Of a stretch of 64,000 bases of DNA, positions 1-9,313 are shown one piece after another; within the stretch, counting starts at the first letter, position 1; every line of letters starts with the position of its first letter. A program made the position numbers and the translations under genes. The notes below the pieces were generated by a model that worked only from the letters and a program-made list of their open reading frames with translations, ran no database searches and was not told the origin of the DNA. The stretch covers positions 62,001 through 126,000 of the forward strand of contig JAKSIB010000003.1 of NCBI GenBank assembly GCA_024399065.1, read 5' to 3'. Origin of the DNA: Fibrobacter sp. Lineage in GTDB: Bacteria > Fibrobacterota > Fibrobacteria > Fibrobacterales > Fibrobacteraceae.

Positions 1-2726
1 CTGCAAAGAGTCTTATTGAGACTAGTGGCATCGAAAAAGAGCTGAATGAAGAAAAAATTGCAGATGTCATACAAAAGGCTGCGTTTTTTACAGGTACCGA
101 GCTTAGCGCTGAAGAGACTGAGGCTGCAAAACGTGATTTGCAGTATCAGTACCAGGTCTATAGCGCTCCGGGTCAGAGCATTTTGGATGATTATGATCAA
201 GAACTTTGGTATGACGATGTTAAGGGTGACATTGAACCGAAGTTTTGGAATCGCTATCGTGATTATTTAATTGATTCACAGAATTTTAGTCCGAATGTAG
301 TGAATATCCTTGGTGATGATACCATTGATAAAAAGCTCATGAATTGTTTGGGTGATCCGAATTCATCGAAACCTTTCCTACGTCGCGGTTTGATTATTGG
401 TGATGTTCAGTCTGGTAAGACCTCTACCTATATTGGCTTGATGTGCAAGGCTGCTGATGCCGGATATAAGGTATTCATTCTTTTGACTGGTACCATTGAG
501 TCTTTGCGTAGACAGACTCAGGAACGTGTCGAAGAAGGATTTATTGGCATTGATATGACTGCCGATACTTCTGGCGGCAAGCGTGTAGGTGTTGGTCTTG
601 ATAATAAGCCCCTATTCGCAAAGGCTATGACTTCTCGTATCCAGGATTTTACTGGAAACATCGACAAGATCGCGGATACTCTTGCAGGCAACAACAATGC
701 AATTGTTTTCGTAATTAAGAAAAATACAACGTCTCTTAAGAAACTTAAGAATTGGCTTGTTTCTTTGAATGCGGATCCTGTAACAAAGAAGATTGATCAG
801 CCCATGGTTCTGATTGATGATGAAGCCGATAACGCTTCTATCAATACCAGTGGTGATTCTGAGAACCCGACTGTGATTAATAGGATGATTCGTGAATTGG
901 CAAGCGTATTTACTAAGTCTAATTACGTTGGCTTTACCGCGACGCCTTTTGCCAATGTGTTCATCGATCCGATTACAACGGAAGAAATGACCACTCAGGA
1001 TTTGTTCCCTGAGAACTTCATTGTCACTTTACCTACGCCTTCTAATTATGTTGGTCCCAAAAATATCTTTGACAAAGATGGCAAGCATTATAATCAGCTT
1101 GTTCCTATCACTGATGCGGGGTGCGTAGAAGATGATGGAATGCCCTTCTATTATAAACATAAAAAAGAATGGCGTGGCGATCTCCCTGAGAGTTTGACAG
1201 ATTCCATTTACGCTTTCTTCATTGCAAATACAATTCGAGATTTACGAGGTGATGAGGATAAGCATCGCTCTATGCTGATCAATATCAGTCGTTTTGTTGC
1301 AGTGCAAAAGTATATCAAGGATTGCGTTGATGAAATTTACACAAAGGCTTATAGAGCCGTTAAACACAATTTAACTGGAGCTGCAAGCGACTTAAAGGAT
1401 CCAATTCTTAAACGGATTCATGAGGTTTTTGAAGATCAATTTACGAATGCCGGAGTAACTTGGCGAGATGTGGCTAAGAATATGTTCAAGGCAATCGAAA
1501 AAATAAAGATCTGTATTGTGAACAGCTCCAAAAATTCGGAAAAGCTGGTATATAAAAAAGATGATCCGCAACGAGTTATTGCTATTGGCGGTCTCGCCCT
1601 ATCTCGCGGTCTTACTTTGGAAGGCCTCATTATCAGCTATTTCTATCGCAACACATCTACCTACGATGTTTTGATGCAAATGGGACGCTGGTTTGGTTAT
1701 CGTCGCAATTACGAGGATTTGTTCCGTATTTGGATTGCCGAAAGTTCAGCAGAATGGTATGCCGAAATTTCCGAAGCCACTGAGGCATTGAAGATAGACA
1801 TGGAACTCATGCGTGATCTTAAGTTGAAACCGAAGGACTTTGGTATTCGCGTTCGCAACAATTCCAGTGAGTTGAATATTACATCTTACAACAAGATGCG
1901 TAATACTTCTACGGAATATGAAACCGAAAGCTATTTTGGCGGCTGTGTTGAAACTCCGTATTTGCCCACTAATTATGCTGCAATTAAACAGAATTTTGAT
2001 GCAGTAACTAATTTGGTAAATGACTTACAAAATAAAGGCAAGAACTTTGTCAAGCAGGGTAATGAAAACTACAAGGAACGTTATTTAGTTAAGGATGTTG
2101 ATAAGAGTGATGTTACTCGTTTCTTGAGTAAACTTTCTATTTCGAAGTATAGTGTCAAGTTTGATACTGCTCAACTTGTCGATTTCCTCAATTCCTGTAC
2201 AGACAATTCCATTGATAAGTTTGATATCGCATTCATGGAAGGCGAAAAGGGTGCGGTTTCTATTGGCAACATGTCTCTGAATAAGGTTTATCGCGGTAAT
2301 TCTTCTATTGATCCGGTTAAAGAAAAGCTGAGTATTGGCCAAAAGGGGAAACTTGCTGGTACTAGCGATGGTAAAATTGGTATTGATAGCTTAGATATTG
2401 CGGATCAGGCAAAATCTGAATTCAAATCGCAAAATCCGACAAAAAGCGAACATTATCCGGTTGATACTTGGTTCAAGTATGTGGAAGACCGTAATCCGCT
2501 GCTTTTGATTTACCCTCTTGAGTTGGGAATGGGCAATCAGGAAATAAATCCTACTTACAAGAATCTTAAAGATCACGTTGATGCCGATAAAATCGCTTTC
2601 CTTGGTTTTATGATTGGATTCCCTAGGAATGAAGTTCAAGCATCCATGAGTGTCAATAAGTACAAGGTGAATACCGCTTACAACTATTTTGATCGCGATG
2701 TAAATGAAAATGAGGAGGAAGAATAA
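1..2726 (+). CDS. Z1-domain helicase-like protein of a restriction-type system (5' partial)
   Basis: The reading frame is open from base 3 without any convincing start, so the gene begins upstream of the window; the TTG at 138 is only an internal codon. The protein carries a P-loop (GDVQSGKTS), a DExD-like motif (LIDDEAD) and later SF2-like blocks (GFTATPFANVF, GGLALSRGLTLEGL, QMGRWFGYR), the pattern of the Z1 domain family (PF10593). Z1 proteins are known from restriction-modification and paraMORC gene neighbourhoods and are thought to be ATP-driven DNA translocases or remodellers. The stop overlaps the next start by one base (TAATG) with an AGGAGG ribosome site at 2712-2717, so translation is coupled to the nuclease gene. 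The family call is firm; the exact role is inferred from neighbours. Confidence 0.9.
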   Translation, partial: AKSLIETSGIEKELNEEKIADVIQKAAFFTGTELSAEETEAAKRDLQYQYQVYSAPGQSILDDYDQELWYDDVKGDIEPKFWNRYRDYLIDSQNFSPNVVNILGDDTIDKKLMNCLGDPNSSKPFLRRGLIIGDVQSGKTSTYIGLMCKAADAGYKVFILLTGTIESLRRQTQERVEEGFIGIDMTADTSGGKRVGVGLDNKPLFAKAMTSRIQDFTGNIDKIADTLAGNNNAIVFVIKKNTTSLKKLKNWLVSLNADPVTKKIDQPMVLIDDEADNASINTSGDSENPTVINRMIRELASVFTKSNYVGFTATPFANVFIDPITTEEMTTQDLFPENFIVTLPTPSNYVGPKNIFDKDGKHYNQLVPITDAGCVEDDGMPFYYKHKKEWRGDLPESLTDSIYAFFIANTIRDLRGDEDKHRSMLINISRFVAVQKYIKDCVDEIYTKAYRAVKHNLTGAASDLKDPILKRIHEVFEDQFTNAGVTWRDVAKNMFKAIEKIKICIVNSSKNSEKLVYKKDDPQRVIAIGGLALSRGLTLEGLIISYFYRNTSTYDVLMQMGRWFGYRRNYEDLFRIWIAESSAEWYAEISEATEALKIDMELMRDLKLKPKDFGIRVRNNSSELNITSYNKMRNTSTEYETESYFGGCVETPYLPTNYAAIKQNFDAVTNLVNDLQNKGKNFVKQGNENYKERYLVKDVDKSDVTRFLSKLSISKYSVKFDTAQLVDFLNSCTDNSIDKFDIAFMEGEKGAVSIGNMSLNKVYRGNSSIDPVKEKLSIGQKGKLAGTSDGKIGIDSLDIADQAKSEFKSQNPTKSEHYPVDTWFKYVEDRNPLLLIYPLELGMGNQEINPTYKNLKDHVDADKIAFLGFMIGFPRNEVQASMSVNKYKVNTAYNYFDRDVNENEEEE

Positions 2727-3634
2727 TGGACTTCAAAACTCGTTTTGCACAGTTCTCTAATCCCTGCTATTTTTCTCGAGTTGATGCTAACCATATTCTG
2801 AATTTGCATATCGGCATCAATGAACTTGGTCAAAAGAGTATTGAGTTTCGATATCCTTTTACTGCACGAAAAATCAAGGGAACAAAATCCATTGAAGTTG
2901 GCCAGTATAAAAATAACAACTACAATACTTTGCGTTTTTCCTTGGTAGAAAAAGCTCTTGAAGATCTTTTTTTCAAATTTTGCGATGACATTGTTGAAAA
3001 AACTCGTAATTTGCAGGATGCTGCTCTTGGTTATAATGCAATAGTTGAAAGATTTACCTTATGGAAACGGATGTTCGTTCAGTCTCGAGATGATCTTCTT
3101 TCCGAAGAAGCGATTATGGGCTTGATGGGCGAAATCCTGTATTTGCGAGATGTGCTCTTTACAAAGTATGGCTGCTGTGCAGCTGTCGAGGGCTGGAGTG
3201 GTCAGGATAAAACTAAGAAGGATTTTTCTTACGGTAATGAGTGGTACGAAACAAAGGCTATTCACTACAATAAGACGTCTGTCATAATTTCTTCTTTAGA
3301 ACAACTTGAATCTCAAAATGATGGCGTTTTGGGAGTGGTCCTTCTTGAAAAAATGAGCCAGTCTTATGCTGGGCTTACGCTTAACGATCTTGTATGGAAT
3401 GTTTGCAGTCAAATTAGTTCTGCGGAGCATCAGGATATCTTTTTGCAAAAGGCTGAAAAAAGCGGTTATTCGTACAATGCTGCATATGACGAGTATGTGT
3501 TTGCAAAAAAGAGTATTCGCAATTTTGCAGTGAATGCTACATTCCCAAAGATGACGCCGGCCTCTGTTCCAGCGGGAATTATTTCTGCAAAATACGAGTT
3601 GTCGCTACTGTCTATAGCTGATCATGAAATTTAA
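2726..3634 (+). CDS. PD-(D/E)XK motif nuclease, DUF4420 family
   Basis: This 302-residue protein matches the DUF4420 / PD-(D/E)XK motif family (PF14390). The central region has the expected order: GLMGEILYL with a conserved Glu, then W-SGQ, then Asp166 (KKDFS), then Glu175-Thr-Lys177 (WYETKA), consistent with a metal-dependent endonuclease fold. The start is fixed by the one-base overlap with the Z1 gene. It probably supplies DNA cleavage in the six-gene operon, working with the Z1 ATPase and the downstream GHKL ATPase; that role is inferred from gene order. No signal peptide or membrane segment is visible, so it should be cytoplasmic. Confidence 0.88.
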   Translation: MDFKTRFAQFSNPCYFSRVDANHILNLHIGINELGQKSIEFRYPFTARKIKGTKSIEVGQYKNNNYNTLRFSLVEKALEDLFFKFCDDIVEKTRNLQDAALGYNAIVERFTLWKRMFVQSRDDLLSEEAIMGLMGEILYLRDVLFTKYGCCAAVEGWSGQDKTKKDFSYGNEWYETKAIHYNKTSVIISSLEQLESQNDGVLGVVLLEKMSQSYAGLTLNDLVWNVCSQISSAEHQDIFLQKAEKSGYSYNAAYDEYVFAKKSIRNFAVNATFPKMTPASVPAGIISAKYELSLLSIADHEI

Positions 3635-3649
3635 CGGATAAAGTTGCTT

Positions 3650-5890
3650 ATGACCTACCAAGAATATCGCAAGAACTTTCTTCAAAACCTTCGCAATGAG
3701 TCTGCCATCGACGGAACCGATACAGAAGATGCCTTCATCAACAAGGCGTTAGATATTCTTTGCGAATATGATGAAATTCAAGCTCCCCAGCGAATTCGTA
3801 GTGGCGATAAGATTGTTTCGAAAGGCAGAAAGATTCACTTGGATGGTTATTGCATCGATGAAACGGATCACAGTTTGATCTTATTCATTAGCGATTTTGA
3901 AGATTCCTTTGATGTTTCAAATTTGACCATGAGTAGGGTTGATGAACTTTACTGGCGACTCTATAACTTTCTTGATGAAACTTGTCATGGTAAAATGTCG
4001 GAGTATTTTGATGATTCCGATGAAATGTTACAGGTTGCTTCGTTGGTTCGCGAACGTTTGAAAGTGGATGATATAAATGACGCAACAAACATCCTTAAAA
4101 TAAAGTTTGTTATTCTGACGAATAAGGAACTCGACACAAAACTCCTAAAACAGAATTTACTTGAAACCTCAAAACGGAAGACTAAAAGCCGTAAGCCTGC
4201 AAAGACCACCAAAAAGATTAAGAAAGAAGATTTCGATGGGAAACCTCTTGAAATAAATCTTTGGCATCTTGAACGATTTTATGAACAAGAAGAACAAAAT
4301 CTTTCCGAGGTTGTAACAATCAATTTTGAGGAAGACTACAAGGTAGAGGGTATTCCTTGCATCAAGGGGAATATTGGTGATGACTTGGGCTACCAAGCCT
4401 ATATTGCAATTATTCCAGGTAAGCTTCTTGCAGATATTTATATAGATCACGGCAGTAAAATTTTGGAAGGTAATGTCCGTGCATTCCTTGGAACTTCGGG
4501 CTCTAAGAGCGTGAATAGTGGCATACGCAAGACCATTAACAATGAACCGCAAAACTTCTTTACGTATAATAATGGTATTGCCGCTACGGCTTCTAACATT
4601 GAATTTGTAAAGTCTGAAAACCAGTTATATATTACCGAAATTGAAGACCTGCAGATTATCAATGGAGGCCAGACTACGGCGTCTTTAGCAGAGTCCGTTC
4701 TTAAAAAGACAAATGTGGATCTTGAGGGCATATTTGTGCCTATGAAGCTTACTGTCATTGAAGATCGAGAAACTGAGATTGATGGCATTCGCTATTACGA
4801 TAAAATGGTTCAGGATATAGCGAAGTATGCGAATAGTCAAAATAAGGTAACGGCTGCAGACCTGTTCTCTAATGATCCTTTCCATATTAAAATGGAAAAA
4901 ATGTCCAAGAGCTATCTTGCACCGGCAGTGAAGTACTCTATTCCTACGGCTTGGTACTATGAACGTGCACGAAAAAAATACAAGCAGGAACAGCTCAAAC
5001 TTAAGGGTGATAGTTTAAATCGATTCTTGGCAAAGTTCCCAAAGGAACAGATCATTACCAAAGAGCAGCTTGCAGTTTACTTGACCACTATGGCACAGAA
5101 ACCCCATATTGTGGCTAAGGGTAAAAATTATGTAATCAAGGAATTCAACCAGAACATCCGCGAAGTCTTTGGCAAGAATAAGGATTTGTTCAATGAATTC
5201 TTCTACCATAAGAGCATTGCATCTGCCATTATTTTTAGGTCGGTGGATAACTATCTGGAAGAACACAAGAACTGTGCCAAGAATCCATCGGACTTTTGGT
5301 ACACTGCTGGTGGTTTTAAGATGGATATCGTTCCTTATGCTATTGCGAAAATCCTCAGCTGTATTCCCAGTGAGTTGAGTATCGACTGGGAAAAAATTTG
5401 GAAGATGCAAAAGATCGGCCCTGGCTTTATGAAGGAAATTGCCCGAGCAACAAAATTTGCTAATGACTTCATTAACGATAGCAATGGTGTGATTGTTTCT
5501 GAATACTGCAAGAAGCCTTTGACTTGGGAAAAATTTAAGGAAAAACCTTATACTTTGGGTCAATGGTTCCTAGATGAACTGATTCCTCAGGAAATGGTGG
5601 ATGAACAGCAGAAAACTGCCCAAAGGAATCAAAGAAATACAAATAATCTTCAATCATTGGTAGACTTTATGAAACTCACTCCAAAATATTGGAACGCGAT
5701 TCTTCAGTTGGCTGAAGTCCATAAAGTTGGTACGAATGCAGAAAAAACAAGTTTACTTAAGGCTGTATCTTTTATTCAGAAGGGAATTTTACCCAAAACG
5801 AATACTGTACCGGTGAATGTACAGTCTATGATGAATGACTGTTACTCGGTTAAGGAAAAGTTAGTATCTTTAGGCGTAAAGATACGATGA
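3650..5890 (+). CDS. AIPR family protein
   Basis: The protein (about 746 residues) carries the AIPR core (PF10592, abortive infection phage resistance) between about residues 270 and 345: VRAFLG, then the VN--I--TI pattern, NNGIAATA, then QIINGGQTTASL. AIPR proteins occur in phage-resistance loci but their biochemistry is poorly known. A possible TTG start lies at 3644, but ATG at 3650 is preferred (MTYQEYRKN). The gap to the nuclease gene is about 15 bases, and the 3' end overlaps the methyltransferase start as ATGA. A lysine-rich stretch at about residues 175-200 looks like a linker between the N-terminal domain and the AIPR core. Family confidence is high; function unknown. Confidence 0.88.
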   Translation: MTYQEYRKNFLQNLRNESAIDGTDTEDAFINKALDILCEYDEIQAPQRIRSGDKIVSKGRKIHLDGYCIDETDHSLILFISDFEDSFDVSNLTMSRVDELYWRLYNFLDETCHGKMSEYFDDSDEMLQVASLVRERLKVDDINDATNILKIKFVILTNKELDTKLLKQNLLETSKRKTKSRKPAKTTKKIKKEDFDGKPLEINLWHLERFYEQEEQNLSEVVTINFEEDYKVEGIPCIKGNIGDDLGYQAYIAIIPGKLLADIYIDHGSKILEGNVRAFLGTSGSKSVNSGIRKTINNEPQNFFTYNNGIAATASNIEFVKSENQLYITEIEDLQIINGGQTTASLAESVLKKTNVDLEGIFVPMKLTVIEDRETEIDGIRYYDKMVQDIAKYANSQNKVTAADLFSNDPFHIKMEKMSKSYLAPAVKYSIPTAWYYERARKKYKQEQLKLKGDSLNRFLAKFPKEQIITKEQLAVYLTTMAQKPHIVAKGKNYVIKEFNQNIREVFGKNKDLFNEFFYHKSIASAIIFRSVDNYLEEHKNCAKNPSDFWYTAGGFKMDIVPYAIAKILSCIPSELSIDWEKIWKMQKIGPGFMKEIARATKFANDFINDSNGVIVSEYCKKPLTWEKFKEKPYTLGQWFLDELIPQEMVDEQQKTAQRNQRNTNNLQSLVDFMKLTPKYWNAILQLAEVHKVGTNAEKTSLLKAVSFIQKGILPKTNTVPVNVQSMMNDCYSVKEKLVSLGVKIR

Positions 5891-7140
5891 AATTTCTTGA
5901 TCTTTTCGCTGGCGCAGGTGGTCTTTCCGAAGGCTTTGTTCGGGAAGGTTTTGAGCCTGTTGCTCACGTTGAGTTGTGGGATGCTGCAAGTTATACACTA
6001 AAAACAAGGGCTGCTTTTCATTATTTAGAAGATTTTGGTCAAAGAGAGATTTACGCACAATATTTAAGGGGCGAAATTACTCGAGATGATCTCTATTCCC
6101 ATGTTCCTCAAAATGTCCTCGATTCTGTGATAAATAAGGAAATTGGGGAGGATACAATTGCGTCCATTTTTGAAAAAATAGATGCGTTGAAGGGAGATGA
6201 AGATATTGATTTGGTCGTTGGTGGACCTCCATGCCAGGCTTACTCTTTAGTTGGACGTGCTCGTGATCCGAATGGGATGCGTGACGATCACAGAAATTAC
6301 CTTTTTCAATATTATGCTAAGTTCCTTGAAAGGTATCAGCCTAAGTATTTTGTTTTTGAAAACGTACTTGGATTGTTGAGTGCTAAAGATGAAAACGGTA
6401 CTCTCTATTTTGATCTAATGCAGCGGAAGTTTCAGGAAATTGGTTATCGTGTAGATTACAGAGTGCTTTCCGCTGACAATTATGGTGTTTTGCAAAAACG
6501 CAAACGCATAATTTTGATTGGGAAGAAAACAGATGAAGATTTTCAGTATCCAGAACCGGATCCGGTTGAACATCAGTATACTGTTAAAGCGGTATTTTCA
6601 GGTTTGGCTTCGCTGCATGCTGGAGAAGGTGATGTATACGGGCATCCTTTAACTGTGGGACGTCATAGCCAATGGTTGGAAGAATTTGGAGTATTGTCCA
6701 CATATCCCGTAACCTTTCACTATGCTCGTCCTAATTGCGATAGAGACCTTGAAATATACAGACGCGTTGTTGATTTGTGGAATCATGAAAGAAAAAGGCT
6801 CGATTATAGTCAATTGCCTGAAGAGTTGAAGACTCACGCAAATCAGAAAACATTCTTAGACAGATTTAAGGTTGTCGCTGAAACAGAATCAGCTTCGCAA
6901 ACAATTGTTGCGCATATTTGCAAAGATGGTCATTATTATATCCATCCAGATATAGAACAGAACCGTTCTATTACGCCGAGAGAAGCTGCCCGATTGCAGA
7001 CTTTCCCGGATGATTATTTCTTTGAAAGTGCTTCTGGAAAGCCAAGTCGCACCGATGCTTTTAAACAGATTGGAAATGCAGTGCCTGTCCTGTTGGCTCA
7101 AAAAATTGCTGCAAAATTAAGAGAGGTTTGGGATGAGTGA
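5887..7140 (+). CDS. DNA (cytosine-5) methyltransferase of the six-gene operon
   Basis: A complete m5C methyltransferase of 417 residues. Visible motifs: I FLDLFAGAGGLSEGF at the N-terminus (SAM binding), IV GGPPCQAYS with catalytic Cys116, VI FVFENVLGLL, VIII VLQKRKRIILIG, IX ITPREAARLQTFPDD, and X QIGNAVPVLLA. The target-recognition region lies between motifs VIII and IX. It starts with ATG overlapping the AIPR stop and itself overlaps the next gene by 8 bases, so it belongs to the same transcript. It presumably marks host DNA against the nuclease partners encoded with it. Recognition sequence cannot be read from the protein by eye. Confidence 0.93.
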   Translation: MKFLDLFAGAGGLSEGFVREGFEPVAHVELWDAASYTLKTRAAFHYLEDFGQREIYAQYLRGEITRDDLYSHVPQNVLDSVINKEIGEDTIASIFEKIDALKGDEDIDLVVGGPPCQAYSLVGRARDPNGMRDDHRNYLFQYYAKFLERYQPKYFVFENVLGLLSAKDENGTLYFDLMQRKFQEIGYRVDYRVLSADNYGVLQKRKRIILIGKKTDEDFQYPEPDPVEHQYTVKAVFSGLASLHAGEGDVYGHPLTVGRHSQWLEEFGVLSTYPVTFHYARPNCDRDLEIYRRVVDLWNHERKRLDYSQLPEELKTHANQKTFLDRFKVVAETESASQTIVAHICKDGHYYIHPDIEQNRSITPREAARLQTFPDDYFFESASGKPSRTDAFKQIGNAVPVLLAQKIAAKLREVWDE

Positions 7141-9313
7141 AGAAATGATAACTAGTGGTGCATTCAAAATTCGTCCGGCAGGACGACATATATTTACAAT
7201 TGGACGTGATTTGATTCAGGATCCGTATGCGGCTGTTGTTGAATTGGTGAAAAATGCGTATGATGCAGATGCAACACATGTTGTTTTGTCCTTTAAAAAA
7301 ACGGACAAGCTTGAAATTGTTATAGAAGATAATGGCCATGGAATGACAAGGGATGTTGTTACGTCCAAATGGATGGTCCCATCTACTAATGATAAAGAAC
7401 AAAGAAAACTCAGTCCTAAGGGTCGTATTTTGCAGGGGAGAAAAGGCATAGGTCGTTATGCGTCTGCAATATTGGGAGAGGAACTTTTCTTAGAAACGAT
7501 TTCGCAAGAGTGTCATGAAAAGACGAGTCTTCTTGTTAATTGGGAGGATTTCTTGCATGCAGATTATCTTTCTGATGTGGATATCCTGATTGAAACAGAG
7601 AAAAATGATGGCGATAGTGGAACTGTTCTGACGATTAAAGGTAATAGTATCTCTTTGGAGGAATGGACTTTAGATCAGTTCAAACGGTTGAAAAAAGAAC
7701 TAAAAAAATTGATGACGCCTATAGATGACACGAAGCAGTCTTCTGACGTGGAGTTTGAAATCATTTTAAACATCGCTGGGTTTGGTGAAAACGATGTGGT
7801 CAATGAAAAAATAGAAGCTTTTCCATTATTTGGCTTATTTGATTATAAAATTGCTGGGTGTGTGAATGCGGATGGTTCGGGAATCCTTGTATATGAAATG
7901 CAAAAGTTACGCAATTCTGTGCCGGAGAAAATAAGCTTTAATTTTGGTGGCCCGACGAATTGTGGCGACGTCGTGTTTGATATAAGGGCTTTCGATAGAG
8001 AAAAAGAAGCAATAGAAGACTTAATAAAAAGAGGCTTGAAAGACGGTGGTGGAGCTTATGTAGGCAAACTCGAAGCAAGACGCCTGTTGAATGAAAATAA
8101 TGGCATTGGTGTTTATAGAAATGGATTTAGAATTCGACCTTTGGGTGATCCTGATTTTGATTGGCTTGAGTTGAATAAAAGTAGGGTGCAAAATCCGTCC
8201 CAAAAAATTGGTTCGGATCAGGTAATTGGTTTTGTTAAAATAGAAAGTGAAGAGAAATCTTGTCTTGTTGAAAAAAGTGCACGTGATGGGTTAAAAGAGA
8301 ATGCTGCGTACAAGTCCCTGGTAAGGTTAACTCAGAGCGTTATTAATGAGTTGGAAACTAGGCGATTTATCTATAGAAGTAAGGCTGGATTAAGCAGAAA
8401 AACCTTGAAGGTTGAATCTGAATTTGAGAAACTGTTCTCTTTTTCTTCCTTAAAAAAGAAAATGCAAAATGTTTTGGATACGGGAAATGTTGCAGGGAAT
8501 GTTTCTCAAAACATTATGCAGGTTATTGACGAATCTGAAATAGAAAAGAACAAAATTGCGGATTCTCTGCGTGAAACAATTGCGATTTATCAGGGGCAAG
8601 CGACTTTAGGTAAAATAGTCAATATTGTTTTGCATGAAGGTCGTAAACCTCTTGCATTCTTTAAAAATCAAGTCCCATTATTTAAGAACTGCTATGATCA
8701 ATACCTTGGCGGAGATTATTCGAAATTGCCTAAGGTGTATGAAAAGATGAATTCATTTGCAACGAATACGGATGTTTTAGTGCAGTTGTTTAAAAAAATA
8801 GATCCTTTGGCTGTTGGCAAGCGATTCTCGAAATCATCGATTTCGTTAGAATCGTGTTTAAAATCTGTCTTTTCGGTTTTTTCGTCCGAGCTAAATGATG
8901 TTGAGTGGAATGTCTATTGTAATGTAGAATCTGATGTTCGGTTGCTTTGTTACGAACAGGATGTGTATAGCATATTTACGAATCTGATTGAAAACAGTAT
9001 TTTTTGGATGAATGAAAAGCGATCGGAAATAAAGAAGATCGTTGTTGAGATATTTGTTGAAGATAATCAGGTGGAACATATTGATTACAGAGATTCTGGT
9101 CCAGGAATAGAGGACTCTTTAATTGAATCGGAAGTTATTTTTGAACCTGATTTTTCAACAAAGCCAAAAGGTACTGGTTTAGGCTTGAGTGTTGCCGGTG
9201 AAGCTGCAAGGCGATGTGGTTTTGAGTTAAAAGCTCTTTCATCGATGGAAGGGGCCTATTTTAGATTAGATAGAAAGGATAAGGAGGTGCAGGATGAAAG
9301 TTCTTTTGGTTGA
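7133..9313 (+). CDS. GHKL (MORC/Hsp90-like) ATPase fused to a histidine kinase module
   Basis: The 726-residue protein has two ATPase-like domains. N-terminal residues 18-115 show the GHKL Bergerat fold: Glu37 and Asn41 (ELVKNAYDADA), D66-N-G-H-G, and GRKGIGR around 102-108, as in MORC-like and Hsp90-like proteins of restriction neighbourhoods. The C-terminal half looks like a sensor kinase: an H-box-like segment LHEGRKPLAF with His501, compared with the classical HELRTPL, an N-box with Asn621 (NLIENSIFW), G1 at Asp654 (DSGPGI), and G2 near 680 (GTGLGLSVA). The next gene is a response regulator whose start lies inside this gene. I infer that substrate sensing by the first ATPase is converted to phosphotransfer. 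No membrane segment is seen. Start ATG at 7133 overlaps the methyltransferase and follows GAGAGG. Confidence 0.88.
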   Translation: MSEEMITSGAFKIRPAGRHIFTIGRDLIQDPYAAVVELVKNAYDADATHVVLSFKKTDKLEIVIEDNGHGMTRDVVTSKWMVPSTNDKEQRKLSPKGRILQGRKGIGRYASAILGEELFLETISQECHEKTSLLVNWEDFLHADYLSDVDILIETEKNDGDSGTVLTIKGNSISLEEWTLDQFKRLKKELKKLMTPIDDTKQSSDVEFEIILNIAGFGENDVVNEKIEAFPLFGLFDYKIAGCVNADGSGILVYEMQKLRNSVPEKISFNFGGPTNCGDVVFDIRAFDREKEAIEDLIKRGLKDGGGAYVGKLEARRLLNENNGIGVYRNGFRIRPLGDPDFDWLELNKSRVQNPSQKIGSDQVIGFVKIESEEKSCLVEKSARDGLKENAAYKSLVRLTQSVINELETRRFIYRSKAGLSRKTLKVESEFEKLFSFSSLKKKMQNVLDTGNVAGNVSQNIMQVIDESEIEKNKIADSLRETIAIYQGQATLGKIVNIVLHEGRKPLAFFKNQVPLFKNCYDQYLGGDYSKLPKVYEKMNSFATNTDVLVQLFKKIDPLAVGKRFSKSSISLESCLKSVFSVFSSELNDVEWNVYCNVESDVRLLCYEQDVYSIFTNLIENSIFWMNEKRSEIKKIVVEIFVEDNQVEHIDYRDSGPGIEDSLIESEVIFEPDFSTKPKGTGLGLSVAGEAARRCGFELKALSSMEGAYFRLDRKDKEVQDESSFG